From contig NC_026656.2 of assembly GCF_000004075.3 (NCBI RefSeq), positions 22,392,607-22,456,606 of the forward strand: a DNA stretch of 64,000 nucleotides, given 5' to 3'. The first letter of the stretch is position 1, and each line of letters starts with the position of its first letter. The notes beneath the pieces are model-generated. The model saw only the letters and a list, made by a program, of their open reading frames with translations, ran no database searches and was not told the DNA's origin. Below are positions 1 through 12,044 of the stretch, piece after piece. Both the position numbers and the translations under genes were made by a program. The stretch comes from Cucumis sativus. Lineage: Eukaryota > Streptophyta > Magnoliopsida > Cucurbitales > Cucurbitaceae.

Positions 1-675
1 CGTATCAGATATCCATGTGAATAAAGTTTGTTAGGCAGAGGCCCCATATTCAATAATGGATGCTTTAAAACTGTGAAAATAACAAAGAAGCTAAGATGAA
101 GAGGAAGAAATTCTTTAGATATTGTGGAGCATAAGTGGATATGTCTACTTCGATTCTGGAATAGATACTGTAAGTGAAAAAGAGAGAAAAAAAAAATTGT
201 TTTCCATTTATAAATTGTATTAGAATTAATTATTTTGTATATTGATCAACTATGTTATTCTTTTATATCTAATGTAACATGTACATAAATCAGTGAACTC
301 TAAATCCTATAAAAATGTTTCAACTGTTTGTTGGTTCTTGTTCTTTTTTCTTTTTACTTACATGGGAGTCTCCATATCATTTGTTATTAAAGCATATACT
401 TTCTTTTTATGGAAAATGAAAATCCACCCCCTCCCCTCCCTGACTTGACTTTTTTTCTTTTTTCTTTTTCTTCTTTTTTTCTTGGGGATATTTTCTTGTT
501 CATTTATTTTGATTTACTCTTCTATTTCTGAGTTTCAGAGATTTTCAGAGTTAACCCAAATTGTTTTAAATTGTGAGAATGGTATTGTCATCTTCAAACA
601 ATGGTGAAAATTATCCATAGGCCGTGGGCTTCTTCATTCATCTGACTAAGTTCAGTTCTTTTGCCTGCATTATGC

Positions 676-1330
676 TGTTGACACGTAAACTTAGTTTTGC
701 ATAATTGGTATTTGGGTCTAGCATTCCCAGGAAACGTTCTAGTATTAGAATATTCTAGAGACATCTCCTTAAGATATTTTAGAATAGGTAGAAGATTTCT
801 TTAAAATTTGAGAGAAAAATTGTATTTCTAAAGAATATTTTAGAGGGTTATTTGTAATTGGTGGAACTAGAAATTCAAATCTAAGGAGAGGGATTTGAAT
901 TTAGGTTTAGAGGAGCTGAAAGCCAAATTTACCTTTGGAATTGTGTCTGTAACTTTACTACTAGACATAGTTGAGGGGCTCAAGTCCCCGCTAGGCCTAG
1001 TAAATCCATCATTGATCACTACATACGAGTTGACAAAATCTAACCTAAGTTTTTGGTATCTTAGAGTTTGTATCAAACCAAAAAACTAAAGCTAATCAAT
1101 AATACAAATATAAGTAGTTTGTTCCTAAAGAAAAACTCACTTTCAAGCACTCTCTCCAATCTCTGTAAGTTTCTTTTCAACGAATTGGTATTAGAGCTTA
1201 AGATCCTTTTTTAAGAAAATAGACAAGTGATGACATGGTCCCATTCCATGTCTTATTGCACTACAAAAGCAACTTTGATAACTGTTGCATCAAGATAAAG
1301 ACTTTCATTGGCTCACAGTATATGAAAGAT
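676..1330 (+). mobile_element. Degenerate Ty1/Copia-type LTR with primer-binding site and start of gag
   Basis: The segment can be read as an LTR starting TGTTGACACG at 676 and ending ...TTTTCA at about 1179. Five bases later comes TTGGTATTAGAGC (1185-1197), one mismatch from the TGGTATCAGAGC primer-binding site that pairs with initiator tRNA-Met in plant Copia elements. Downstream (about 1260-1330) a broken frame reads roughly like the N-terminal gag segment of Copia elements (FDN...IKIKTFIGSQ). Stops and frame shifts interrupt everything after it. No reverse transcriptase, integrase or second LTR was seen, so this is a decayed fragment. The exact ends are inferred. Confidence 0.4.
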
Positions 1331-2253
1331 AGTAGAGAAAGGAAATGTCGAGCCAAAAAATGATGGTAGTCTTTCTCAAACACTAAAGGACCATTTGAGA
1401 GACAAAAAATGAGAGGAGTCTTCTTATCTTTCTTTCTTGACTCTCTGATGCCCTTTCCAGAGTTTTCATAGAAAGCTTGGAAGGGTGAAATTGTCCATCT
1501 AGTTCAATGTCATCTTTAGAGTGAGTTTTCTATACAGATGGTTAGCTTAATAGCTAGTTGAAAAAAGTTTCTCTTTCATAGTCTGGTCCCAAATCTCAGA
1601 AAGTAAACTGGTACAATTGATGATTCTTTCTTTGATAGGACAAGTTCCTGTTCAGTAACCTTAAACTTGATGTAGTCACTGATTGGTTTTGTTACTAAGG
1701 ATAAACCCATCAAGGTTAAAGACAAGATCAATCAAAGATCTTGGCAAACATGAATACAAAACCTTTCAACTTCCTTTAAAAACATAAATTTAAATATATG
1801 CACTTAACTTGAAGGACTTAGTCAGCTGTTTGAAAAGTTGTGACCATCTTGGAGGGGTCTGAAAGCGATCAAGCAGGAATGACGAGGTCGTCCAATCTGC
1901 CTTTTAGAGGTTCAATTTGGCTCGTTGGAGGTCATCAGTATATTTTATTAATGGGGTTAATTTCTGCCTCTCTAATGTTCATCATGAAGAGAACAAAATT
2001 GTTTATGTGTTTGTAGGATCTAAAAAAATGTTTTAATTTTCTAGATAGTATTCTCTCTGTCATTCTTGCTAAAGCGACTAGGCTGTAGTCATTTTCCTTT
2101 TTGCTTTAGTTGGCTTCAACAAAACTTGGAGAAGATTTCAAGAGCAGCTACTCTAGTAGCTAAGTGTGAAAAGTATCCTGGTTTACTTAAACAAAAGGTT
2201 TTGAAAGTTGTCCAAAGCTGAAAAAGCAAGTTTGTTTGTTTTCTATTCTTTTT

Positions 2254-2272
2254 TCTCTCTCTCTCTCTCTCA
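2254..2272. repeat. CT dinucleotide microsatellite
   Basis: An uninterrupted run of alternating T and C in otherwise unremarkable noncoding DNA. Confidence 0.85.
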
Positions 2273-5200
2273 CTAAAATGTGGGAGAAGGGATTTAAGGA
2301 ACTCTCATTTCTTAGGCAATCTTGTCCTACACAACAAGTGATATTGTGGTGATTTATCTTCAACTGAGAGGTCATAGAGAGTGAAAATTTTATGATCAAT
2401 TTATCAACACAGATACACTCAAACATTCATTTGTCTCTTTGCAGCTCTATGATCACAATGCTTATGCTATGATCACTATAAGAAAAAAGGAAGCTTCTCA
2501 TAAGAAAGCCAATCGCATCGGGAGATATACATTTTCTTTTTGGTCTCATTGAGTAGTGGTAAAATAAAATGGAATAATTCAATTTTAACCTTGGAAATCT
2601 TGAAAGGAAGAAGATGCCAAGCAAAATGTAGGCATTCCCCAAAGCTTGTCCAAGAAAGGAAAAGGAAGATGCCTCTAATGTGACTGTATGACAACAAAGG
2701 AGAATACAACAGTAAAGACAACCTATGTTAATTGTTGCTTTGCACTATTCATCTTGAAGAAGCTCCAAGAATAATAGTGCAATAATATGTGAAAAATCAT
2801 CAACCCCTCAAAAATGTTCATTTCATTAAATCTTTTATAACAATGTTTGACCATTTTTTCTAACCCCTCCCCCTTTTAGAAATGAGTAGAATGTCTATAA
2901 GTAAAATAAAGTTGATTATTTAATTTCAAATGAATAATGTTGAGAGTTCTCCAAGACAAGGTTCAAAGTTCACAGGTGGATCCAAGTCTCGAACTAAGAT
3001 GAGACACAGGGAAATGCACTTCTCTAAATAAAAAAGTTAAGAGTCTTGAGGTTTGGATTGACTAGACGAACCTCTCTATATATATATGCTAATTGAGAAA
3101 TAATTGAGCTTCAGTTCGATTTGGTACCTTACAACCTCGAGTGTTAGAAACAACTCTAACATCAAACATGTAATCACAAATGATTGTTAAAGGAAAAGCA
3201 TGGTAAATAACTGAATTCGATTATAAAGTGAGATTAGACCAAAAAAGCGAGTCGAAGACCAAGCGTATAAGGGGCCAAAACAATCAGAAACACGTTTTAG
3301 ATTTGATCGCAACCAAGGATAGATAATAGAAAGTTTATATATATAATGAGATTCCTATACATACACTTGGTTCCAAAATGAAAAAATGTTGGTGCAAATT
3401 CCATTCCATATAGTAAAAAAATGTGAGAATTAATTAAGAGGTGAGCTGGCAGTGTTACATTTTAGTGGTAAGAAAAGCATATAAATGGGGTGTGACCAAA
3501 ACATTGTGAGAATTATATTATTCCACTTTGTGTGGGGGAAAGAATATTTCATCTGCTTCCTTCCAAAGTTTTCTCCATACAAATTGTTTTTCTTTCTATC
3601 TTTTTTTCTACCCAACTTGCCCTTTTGCCCACGTGGACCAATCATTTTTTAAAAATTTCCCTAATCTTATCTTCCCTTTTAAAAAATTACACTACACGAA
3701 AACATTCTTATCCATACGATAGTTTCATTTTTCACCTTCCATACCCATTTTGCGTCTATAATACTGTTTTCACGTTCACCTTTCTTACTTTCTTATTTAC
3801 ATTCTACCAATGGTTTAAAAACTAATCCATTTTTTAAAAAACTAAAAAAAAAATAACTTTTAAAATGTTGGTTTTGTTTTTAGATTTTGGTTAATTGTAT
3901 TTAAGAAATATTAATTCAAATTATTGTAAAACTTAAAATAACTAAAAAAATAGGAAATGATTACCAAATAGGAAAGTTTTCATTTTATAGTAAAAAGCCT
4001 TGAGCAATTTTTATTGAAATGTTTAGCTAAAGTTAACCTTTTTACTTGTATAGACTTTAGATAACCTAAATTAAACAAAATTTCCTCAAGGTAACAATTA
4101 ATTTTACCTTTTACTTTAAAATTTTGCATTCTACCTTCAATATTTATTTTTAAAGTATGAATAGAATTTTTTTTTTTTTTAAAAAAAAGATTTTAAATAG
4201 CATTATAAAAGTAAATAAGGACGTGTTAAAAAAAATGAAAGGCAAATTAAATCAATTATCAACCAAGTACTCAATCAATTTTTTTTTTTTTTTTTGATAA
4301 TTAAAAGATTAAGAATTGATACTAAACAACTTTTTAAAAAGAAATTGAAAAGAGAATACTATTTATTTAATTGGTTGCGTAGTATTCAATCTCTAGTGAT
4401 CCTAAACAAGTTTGCTAATTAATTAATTACATCACCCACTTGAACATATTCTTACCAACTTGGCTAATTTCAAAACTAATATTTTTTTTTAATGTTTAGT
4501 TACATAATTATCTTCAAAACAAGTTATATTAGTTTGATTGTATTTATTTTTTCTATAAAAGTGATTCTTTTGTTGTTCAATTCCTACAAAATCGTTAAGA
4601 AAGTTAATACAAACACACCCACAGTTAATGCCTTGAATTAGTTTCATTAATATTAATTTCTCTTTAGTTCAAGAAATTAGAGTACCATCCATTAATACAC
4701 TTTTTTTCAATCAAGGAAGAATTATTTCCACTAATTGATGAGTTGTACCTATTTTTCTTTTTCAAAAAGAAGATTTTCCATTTAAAGAAAATTCCAATAA
4801 CACAAAATAAAGAAAAGATGGTACATGTTAACTTTTAGATTCACTATTTTTATTTTCAATTAATTAAGAAGAATCCATAGCTTAATTTGTAAATGAAAAG
4901 ATGGAATATGAAAAAGGTATAAGGGGGTGTCAAATGGGGTAGCATAATATATAGCATATTTTGGTAACAAAAGAAAGAAGAAGAAAAAAAAGGATAAAAG
5001 AGGACAAAAATTTGAGAACTTTAGGAAGAAAAGCATCTTTTAGTGGGATGCATATTCTTATTTTTAAATTACCTTAGGACTTCTCATATGTTAATGCTTT
5101 TGGTGGGGAATGAAATGCCTAATCAAAATAATTCATCAACAGGAGTTACAAATCAAATTATAAGATTCCAAAAGAGATAAAGATTAATTTCAATTATACA

Positions 5201-6752
5201 AAATTAAATTTTGAATTATGCTAAGTACTTCCAAACATGTTTTTAAGTCAAACATACAATTAACTTTGAATTCTTTTTAAATACTAGCTACTAGTCTTTT
5301 AAAACATTTTAAATTATACTCTCACACGGTATGCCGGCACACCTTCAAGATTTTGTTCATTAAGAGGCGATCTCACTCCATTCATTGTACCCTCTTCAAC
5401 TCTAGGCTCTAGTATTACATGAATGATCCTAATAATATATATATTTCGACAATTTATATTCACCATTTGAGAAATAGACTCTTACAAAATAGTTAAAGTA
5501 AGCATAACTCAACCATAGTTCATAGTTTATACATATTATATGATGCGGAATTGACATTTGTCGTTTACTAGAGTAAAAAGAGTTGAACCAAAATATAGGA
5601 AGGAAAAGCAAAAAGCCAAAACTCCCTCATGTTGTCTCTTTCGTAAAGACCTCAAGGGACCCCCAGTGTCCTACCCATTTGCATTTCATCACCCTTCTAC
5701 TCTCTCTTATGCTATAGTTTTTTAATACAACATTATGAGTATTTCTTACATCAAAATATATATAGATATAATTTATGTTCGGAAACAAAACATCTCTCTA
5801 TTATCCCATAACTAAAAAGCTGCAAAACAGTATTATTTTTCTTTTGGTTTTTGAAGTGAATTTGAAAAATAATCAAATTCAAATAACTCTTCAAAAAATG
5901 GTTTCCAAAACCCACGTTTAATTATACAAAATGAATTTAATACCTAATTTTGTACTTTTAAATTGAGATAACCCAATTAATTCAAAGGGATTGATGAAAA
6001 GAAAAACTAGATGAAGTGGAATTATAAGGTTAATAATGACTTTGATCTGGTGCTCCACATTCTTCCACATCATGATTTACATTTTCCTAAAATCGTGCTA
6101 CTCTAAAGTACACACACATAATGACCCATGTGACCTTTTTTTTTTTTTTTTTCTTTTCTTCTTCTTTTTAAACATTAAGTATTAAATTAATTTACATATA
6201 CACACACCTCTCCTCCCCCATCACACTTCTAAACAAACACACGTGGAGACATTAATTAAATTCAAAATCTCTAAATTACCATTTAATTAACCGCTAAGTT
6301 ACAATTTCTTTCTTCCCTCACTCCCAAAACAGATCTTTTTCATTAATTCATATTCACTAACGCTAACCGTTTTCTTTTGTTTTTAAAATCGATGAAAATA
6401 TTCATTTTCCGTTAACGGATTGGTCACCTGTCAACGTCGCGTGGCCGTTACGTCCTTTCGCAACTACGGCGCACATTAGCAAAAATACGGCGCCAATTTT
6501 TAATTACTTTTTTTTTTTCAGTAATAATGATAATAACTCTTTTTTAAAAATTTTTTTAATTATAATTAACATTGGTAATTATTTTTGTATTTACATTGGT
6601 CACTTTTTTTCTTCTCCCCACCGCTAGACGACTCGTCGGAATTTATTAGGGAAAAAATGTTATGAAAATTTTAAAAAATAATAATAATGATAATTATTAA
6701 GGCAAAAATTATGGAATTTCTTCGTACAGATTTTACCGGAGAGGAGAATCTT

Positions 6753-7247
6753 CTACTCGGGGATGGCAACGAGCACTGGCCGCCAAGCTCGCCTGAGAAA
6801 TCTGTACCGGAATGTCGCCGATACAGGTCTAAGAGAGCGGCGAGTGGTAGATGGAGAACTGATTCCAGCGGCGTTAGTGTTGGTCGATGTTAGGAATGCT
6901 TCCTGTTCTTCGATTCTTCTATCGGAGAGCCTATCCTCAAGCGGCGGCGGCGAGGAGACGAACAAATCCTTGAGTTTTCGTCTGGCTCGAACCTCCTTCT
7001 CGTTTTTCTCCGGAATCAAATTGTGGTTGTCGTCGTGGTCGTGGTCGTGGTCGTCGAGATCTTGAGAGTCGGCGGAGTTATCTTGGAAGGGAAATCGGCG
7101 GCGATCGGTGCGATTGAGGAGCATTCTTAGGGTTTTACGGCGGCGACGACGGAGATGGATGAGGGGACTAGCGTTGGGGCTTCGAGTAGGGCTACCAGCG
7201 ACGGCACATTGAGAGGCTAAGAGCTTGAATTTATGCAAAGTAGCCAT
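6753..7247 (-). CDS. Small basic plant protein of unknown function (164 aa)
   Basis: Single-exon frame of 164 codons on the minus strand, ATG at 7247, stop at 6753-6755. The codon-rich, GC-elevated frame stands out from its AT-rich surroundings. The start has a good context (CTCCATGGCT). The N-terminus MATLHKFKLLASQCAVAGSP followed by SPTRSP-like serine/proline and then a poly-Arg stretch (about residues 32-52) resembles a family of short uncharacterised plant proteins as I remember it. I do not know a function. Residues about 65-77 form an Asp/His run encoded by a GTCGTG repeat. The C-terminus (about 140-164) is basic with aromatic residues and ends in VLVAIPE. No signal peptide or membrane segment is obvious. 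A TATA box and pyrimidine-rich leader upstream (7248-7520) support a real gene. Confidence 0.7.
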   Translation of the reverse strand: MATLHKFKLLASQCAVAGSPTRSPNASPLIHLRRRRRKTLRMLLNRTDRRRFPFQDNSADSQDLDDHDHDHDDNHNLIPEKNEKEVRARRKLKDLFVSSPPPLEDRLSDRRIEEQEAFLTSTNTNAAGISSPSTTRRSLRPVSATFRYRFLRRAWRPVLVAIPE

Positions 7248-7323
7248 GGAGATTTGAGAGATTCGTTGGTGTGTATTTGTGTTGTGTGAAACAGAAAATT
7301 GGAATAAGAAATTGAGGAAACTG

Positions 7324-7326
<3 letters not shown>

Positions 7327-7358
<32 letters not shown>
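7327..7358. repeat. GA dinucleotide microsatellite in the 5' leader
   Basis: Sixteen GA units, read as CT on the minus (transcribed) strand. It lies about 80-110 bases upstream of the ATG at 7247, inside the inferred 5' UTR of the 164-aa gene. CT-rich leaders are common in plant genes. Confidence 0.9.
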
Positions 7359-7362
<4 letters not shown>

Positions 7363-7511
7363 AAGAATCTGAATAATGAATTAGGGATGAGAAGTGAGAA
7401 GAAGTGAGAAGTAAGAAGAAGTGTGTGATGTGAATTTTGGATCCTTTGAAGGGTTCTTCTTTACTCTTTGGAGTTGGAGAGAGAGAAGAGGAGAGCAGCA
7501 GCGAACAAAAA

Positions 7512-7519
7512 TATTTATA
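7512..7519 (-). promoter_or_regulatory. TATA box of the 164-aa gene
   Basis: Minus-strand TATAAATA. It is followed in the direction of transcription by a pyrimidine-rich patch (about 7465-7490), typical of plant core promoters. This places the start site near 7480 and gives a leader of about 230 bases before the ATG at 7247. The assignment is inferred from position and sequence. Confidence 0.5.
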
Positions 7520-7696
7520 TTTATTTATTTGTTATCTTCTTTGGAGGTTTATACCGTAGGGTTAGCCATTGTTTACACGTGGCGGGTCCTAGGAACTTGG
7601 ATTCACATCCTTCCAAATTTTATATTTACATTTCTACTCACAAAACCTCGTTCCCTTTGCCCTTTCAATATACGTCTAAACATATTCGACTCGAAT

Positions 7697-7795
7697 ATAT
7701 CTTACATTTTCAATCCAATTCATATTTTTTAATATGTTCGATTGACATATCTTACATTTTCAATCCAATTCATATTTTTTAATATGTTCGATTGG
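7697..7795. repeat. Direct tandem duplication, period 50 bp
   Basis: Two adjacent, near-identical copies (7697-7746 and 7747-7795) containing CTTACATTTTCAATCCAATT. They lie upstream of the 164-aa gene promoter. Confidence 0.9.
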
Positions 7796-10700
7796 TTTGT
7801 CGAGTTTGAAAAAAAAAATGAGACAGTTGGAAACGATAAACACTCGGAAGGAGAGGTGTGAGATGAGAAGTTGAGACAAGAGAGATATGAGGCGCGACGT
7901 GAAGTATGTTAATGAAGTAAGGTTGCGTGACCTAAATTTACTTTTACTAATTAGTAATAAATAAAATATAAATATATAAACACACACACATATATATATA
8001 TAATTCGGGTTAGGTTGGGTTGAAGCAATATTTTCAACCCCAACCCAACTCAAAAAAAGACCAAAATTTTGAATTCAATCCAACTTAACTCTTATAACAC
8101 GAGTTAGGTAGTTCGGGTTATTCAAATTGTCGGTTATTCTTTCACCTCTATCATCTAATAGTAAGATAATCAAAATTAATTGAATCGAAGGCGTTTGATT
8201 TATGTTCCATTTGAGAAAATCTAAACCAACAATATTACAAAAAAAAAAAAAATTGAAGGCTTAAACTGACCTAAATCACTGATCGACAATAGATTTATAC
8301 TCCTTTAAGGTTGGAGTTGATTTACACATTTACTAAACTGATTATAGTATATTCGATGATACAGTTATTGTCAGAAAACTAATTCTGATCAATCGATGCA
8401 TACCCCTATCCAGTAAAAAGAAAAAAAAAAGCTTTGATACATCGAAATAGATATACATGATATGAATATAGATAAAAGAATTAGTATACGTGTGAAACAT
8501 TCTAAATGTAATCCACTTGAAAAATACAAACTATGAAGTTAAGAGTAGTGGTATAGTGAAACTTGTTTTTGTTGAATGGTTGAAATTATTCGAACGGGTT
8601 ATGTATGTTTTTGTGACTTTATGAGACTCCGGGGTGAAAATGAATATAAGATAATTTGAAGGTTTGATGTTTCTTCTTCGTATTAGTTTTGGGCTACGGT
8701 AGTGGGCTTTTTGTATTTTTGGTTAGTCATAAGTTTTATTCGTATTTTAAAAGTATCCGTATTAATACGTATTCAATGTCACTTTTCTACCTCACATAAA
8801 ATATTTATGCTTCATATAAAAAAGAATATATTATATATATATACTTCTAACAAAGTCGAGGATACTTAAGTCATCATTAATCAATTTCTTAAGTTCTATT
8901 TAAAATTATTATAATTGCAATTTTGAAACATGGAAAAAAGTTTGGGTAATATTGTAACTTTTGAGTGTCCGTGAATATTTTTTAAAAAATAAATAATAAA
9001 CAAATGGAAGGTAATTATGCAAATTTACTTTTCACTCTTAAAAGTTAAAACATTTGTGTTTATTGTGTTGAGTAGCTATCTCAAATTTATTTCCAAATAA
9101 ATTTATGGACTTAGGTTTGTCATAAGTTATTAAGTCTTTTTTATTTTAGTGTAAATTAAAATTTATGGACTTGTGTTATCCTAAGTTTTTATAAGTGCAA
9201 ATTGAAATTTATGGGCTTATTAAATCTAAAATTTAAAGTTTTAAAAATGTTGGTAGACACAAAAATAATAAAAATAAAATAGCATATAAGACTTTTAAAA
9301 CTTATGGACTTATTTTAAAATTTATAATTTTGTCCATATTTAAATATTTGTTTTAATCTTTCATATAATGTTTGTTATTTCATATAATGAAATTTTGATT
9401 TTTTTTTTTAATAAATAAGAGTAGGAAAAAAAATATGGACGAGAGTGGAATCGTAAAATCGTGAACCTAACACACAATTTATTCTAAATTCAAACGTTTC
9501 TCTAATTCTCAAACGTTTTCTTTAATCTTCCATCTAGCACCTTCACACCTCTTTCCTTTTAATTTATTCGGTTGACCACTATATCCAACGAGTTCTCCTA
9601 TCACCTGTTGTCGTCCACTGCTCGGTCATGGATGCTACCTCTTTTTCACTCTATCACTTTTTTTAGAATTCTAATCTATTTTTGCCAAAAATTTAGTACT
9701 AAACTCTAAACTCTAAATTTGTTTTTTTAATTAACAACAACATTTTCAGATTTTTTTTTTTTTTTGTTACTATCCTATTTTGCCATTTTTTTAAAAAATT
9801 AATTACTATTAGAATTACCCTAAAATTTTATTTGAAAAGGTTTAATTAAGATAATTGAAGTTGTATTATTAATCTATTAAATAATAATTATGATGATTAA
9901 AGTAAAGAATTACGAGAAAATGTATTTTAACTAAAGGAAATTTACATAAAATATTATTCACATAGGACAAAATAAGAGTGACAAAATTGAAATGACATCA
10001 ACCGTAGAAATTCATAATAATAATAATAATAATAATAATAGAATTGAATATTGAATATTTCAATAATTAATTTCTTTGGACTTTATATTTTAGAATTCCG
10101 CTTAATCTTTGAAAATTTAAAATTAGTTCAATCTTCCGTTAGTTAGTTAATGAAAAATGACATATAGTTTTAAAATTAATTTTAGGATATTTTAATGTTA
10201 ATGTCACGATTATAATTTATAATCACTTTTATAAAATCATTTAAGGTAACAAAAGTTTCAATAAAAAAGACTCAAGATTTCATTGCAACGAACCAATCAA
10301 GAAATTGTAGTTTTACATTTATTTATTTTAGTAAAATAAAGAAAGAGTGGAAGCAATACATTTATGAGCTCTACCTTGTGATTTAGAGCTTTTAGTCCAA
10401 TGTTCATACTCCAAAATGTAAAGAAAATAGAAAGATTGGATCAAACATATTAATTGAAAGAAAGAATTCAAATGCCATGGTCATGACTTTACGACTAGAA
10501 AGACTAGAAAGTATGATGGAGTAAATCATGGGCCAAAAACCAAGAAACACAATACACTATCCCAATCAATCAATAAATAAAGGTCGATAGAAATTTTCCA
10601 TTTTTATTTCGTACTTTTCTTTAGAAAAAAAAAAAATCCACATTTACTAAACATGTCGTGTATTATATATTTAAATAGAAAATTTCTAACATTCCAAATA

Positions 10701-11290
10701 CCTAAACTATTCCAAATTCAAAAACCACACCTAGAAGATAAGAAAATCCTAAACCCATAAAAAGGGATTGATTTAGGGAGTTTATTAGGGTTGTTTGACC
10801 CAACTTCAAGAAAGCTTCGTGGTTGAAAGTTTAGTTATAATAGTCGGTGTTTTTAATCAATACAACGTATAATTAACTTTAACATTGCTAATGTGAAATC
10901 ATTCATTTGCTAAAGTACTTGAAAAGCATTTTTTCTTTTATTTCTAACTTTTGAGGTGTTGTTAGGCTTCCTTTTCTTTTACTATGTGTAATTGTTAGTT
11001 TCTAGTAAGAGAGTAGACATCCGAAAGAATGTTGAGGATGAAAAAGGAAAAGATGAAAAGTATGAAATGTGGAAGAAGTGGAGAGTGAAGTTTGATGTGT
11101 TGCAGAAAAGTGGAAAGAGTATGAAAATGAAGAAGGAATACCAAAAGTATGAAGTCAACTGCGCGTCTACCAACTTCCGCCTTCCATTTCTACATGACAT
11201 TGCTTCAACTTTTGTTTCTAAATCATTCCTATATCATGTTTTCATCTCTCTTTTCCAAAAATCCATATCATCCTTAATCAAATCTCTTCA
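7796..11290. other. Intergenic AT-rich DNA
   Basis: No gene seen. It contains a TAA microsatellite at 10014-10040, poly-A and poly-T tracts, and a short TA/CA run near 7980-8002. Plus-strand open frames near 10992-11290 run into the first ectodomain exon in another frame and are taken as shadows or 5' UTR. Confidence 0.6.
10014..10040. repeat. TAA trinucleotide microsatellite
   Basis: About nine uninterrupted TAA units in intergenic DNA. Confidence 0.9.
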
Positions 11291-12044
11291 ATGGAGATCA
11301 ATCCCCTCTTTTCCCCTTTATTCCTCTTCATTACTCTCCTCCTCACCTCCCCTGCTTCCTCCTCCTCTGTATATGACCAATGGTTCTTCAACTGCCAATA
11401 TCCGTTTAATTGCGGCAGTATTCTTCACAACAGATATCCTCTTCTCTGGAGATATAATGGAACAGAATTTTGTGGTGGTTATCCCGAGCCAATGAAGCTC
11501 AATTGCGATCGAAGCCCAGTGACCATAGAAATTGTGGGAGCAAATTACGAAATCCTGGGTTTTAGTATGAATGATCAAATTCTTATAATAGCTGAAATCG
11601 GATATTCATATCGATTTTGTTCGCTAGGAAATAATAGTTTGTCAACTTCAATCTATGCGATAATTCCTGTATCTTATGACTGCCCGAATCCCCAATCAGA
11701 AAGACCTACTTGCTCTCGAAATGAATTTAGGTACATGCCATTTAATCCTGACGTAAATTATTGTTGGTTAAGTTTGGTAGTGCCATGGTCGGTAGAAGAA
11801 GTTCGTGGTGATTTGCAAAAGGTAGCGCACGATATATCAGAGTTTAAAAAGCCAGGCCGGAAGGTAGATGGTCAAGTATGTAGCCATTGCAAAGAACGTG
11901 GTGGTCTTTATTTTTATGACTTGCAATTGGGTCAAACAAGGTGCTGCTGTCAATTTTCATCTATTGGGATTGCTTCCTGCTCTTCCTCATCTGTTACTCA
12001 ATCGCCAAATTATGCAGATGAGCCAAAGACAGCGCTGCCCTCCG
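11291..12044 (+). CDS. Upstream alternative ectodomain exon of an LRK10L/WAK-like receptor kinase locus
   Basis: ATG at 11291 opens a frame with a signal peptide (about residues 1-25: MEINPLFSPLFLFITLLLTS) and a galacturonan-binding wall-associated-kinase ectodomain (GUB_WAK_bind): a CQYPFNCGS motif, YNGTEFCGGYPEP, MKLNCDRSPVTIEI. A WAK_assoc-like cysteine region follows (CSHCKERGG... about residues 195-220), but it is divergent. A consensus donor (TCCG|GTATGT) at 12044/12045 ends the exon in phase 1, exactly like the next ectodomain exon at 14326-15106. The exon can therefore be spliced to the same TM/kinase exons (17198 onward), giving a predicted 696-aa receptor. If the intron is retained, a stop at 12104-12106 gives a secreted 271-aa form. 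No kinase lies between this exon and the next. Alternatively it is an orphaned tandem duplicate. Confidence 0.65.

Larger units (their letters stand above)
1..6752. other. Gene-free AT-rich region
   Basis: I see no convincing gene here. The open frames are short, low in complexity and lack recognisable domains. The stretch holds a decayed Copia-type LTR with a primer-binding-site-like motif (about 676-1200, listed separately), a CT microsatellite at 2254-2272 and many A or T homopolymer runs (for example 4168-4190, 4279-4296 and 6136-6152). A short GC-rich patch at 6420-6495 is described under findings. Confidence 0.6.

Noticed and set aside
3430-3825. Overlapping short frames on both strands
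   Set aside because: Composition is Phe/Leu/Pro-rich translation of pyrimidine-rich noncoding DNA, with no domain or splice support.
6763-7065. Plus-strand 100-codon frame over the 164-aa gene
   Set aside because: It is antisense to a better-supported minus-strand gene with a TATA box, GC-rich codons and good start context.
10992-11495. Plus-strand 167-codon frame starting upstream of the first ectodomain exon
   Set aside because: It overlaps the ectodomain exon in another frame and lacks domains; the signal peptide and cysteine motifs are in the 11291 frame.
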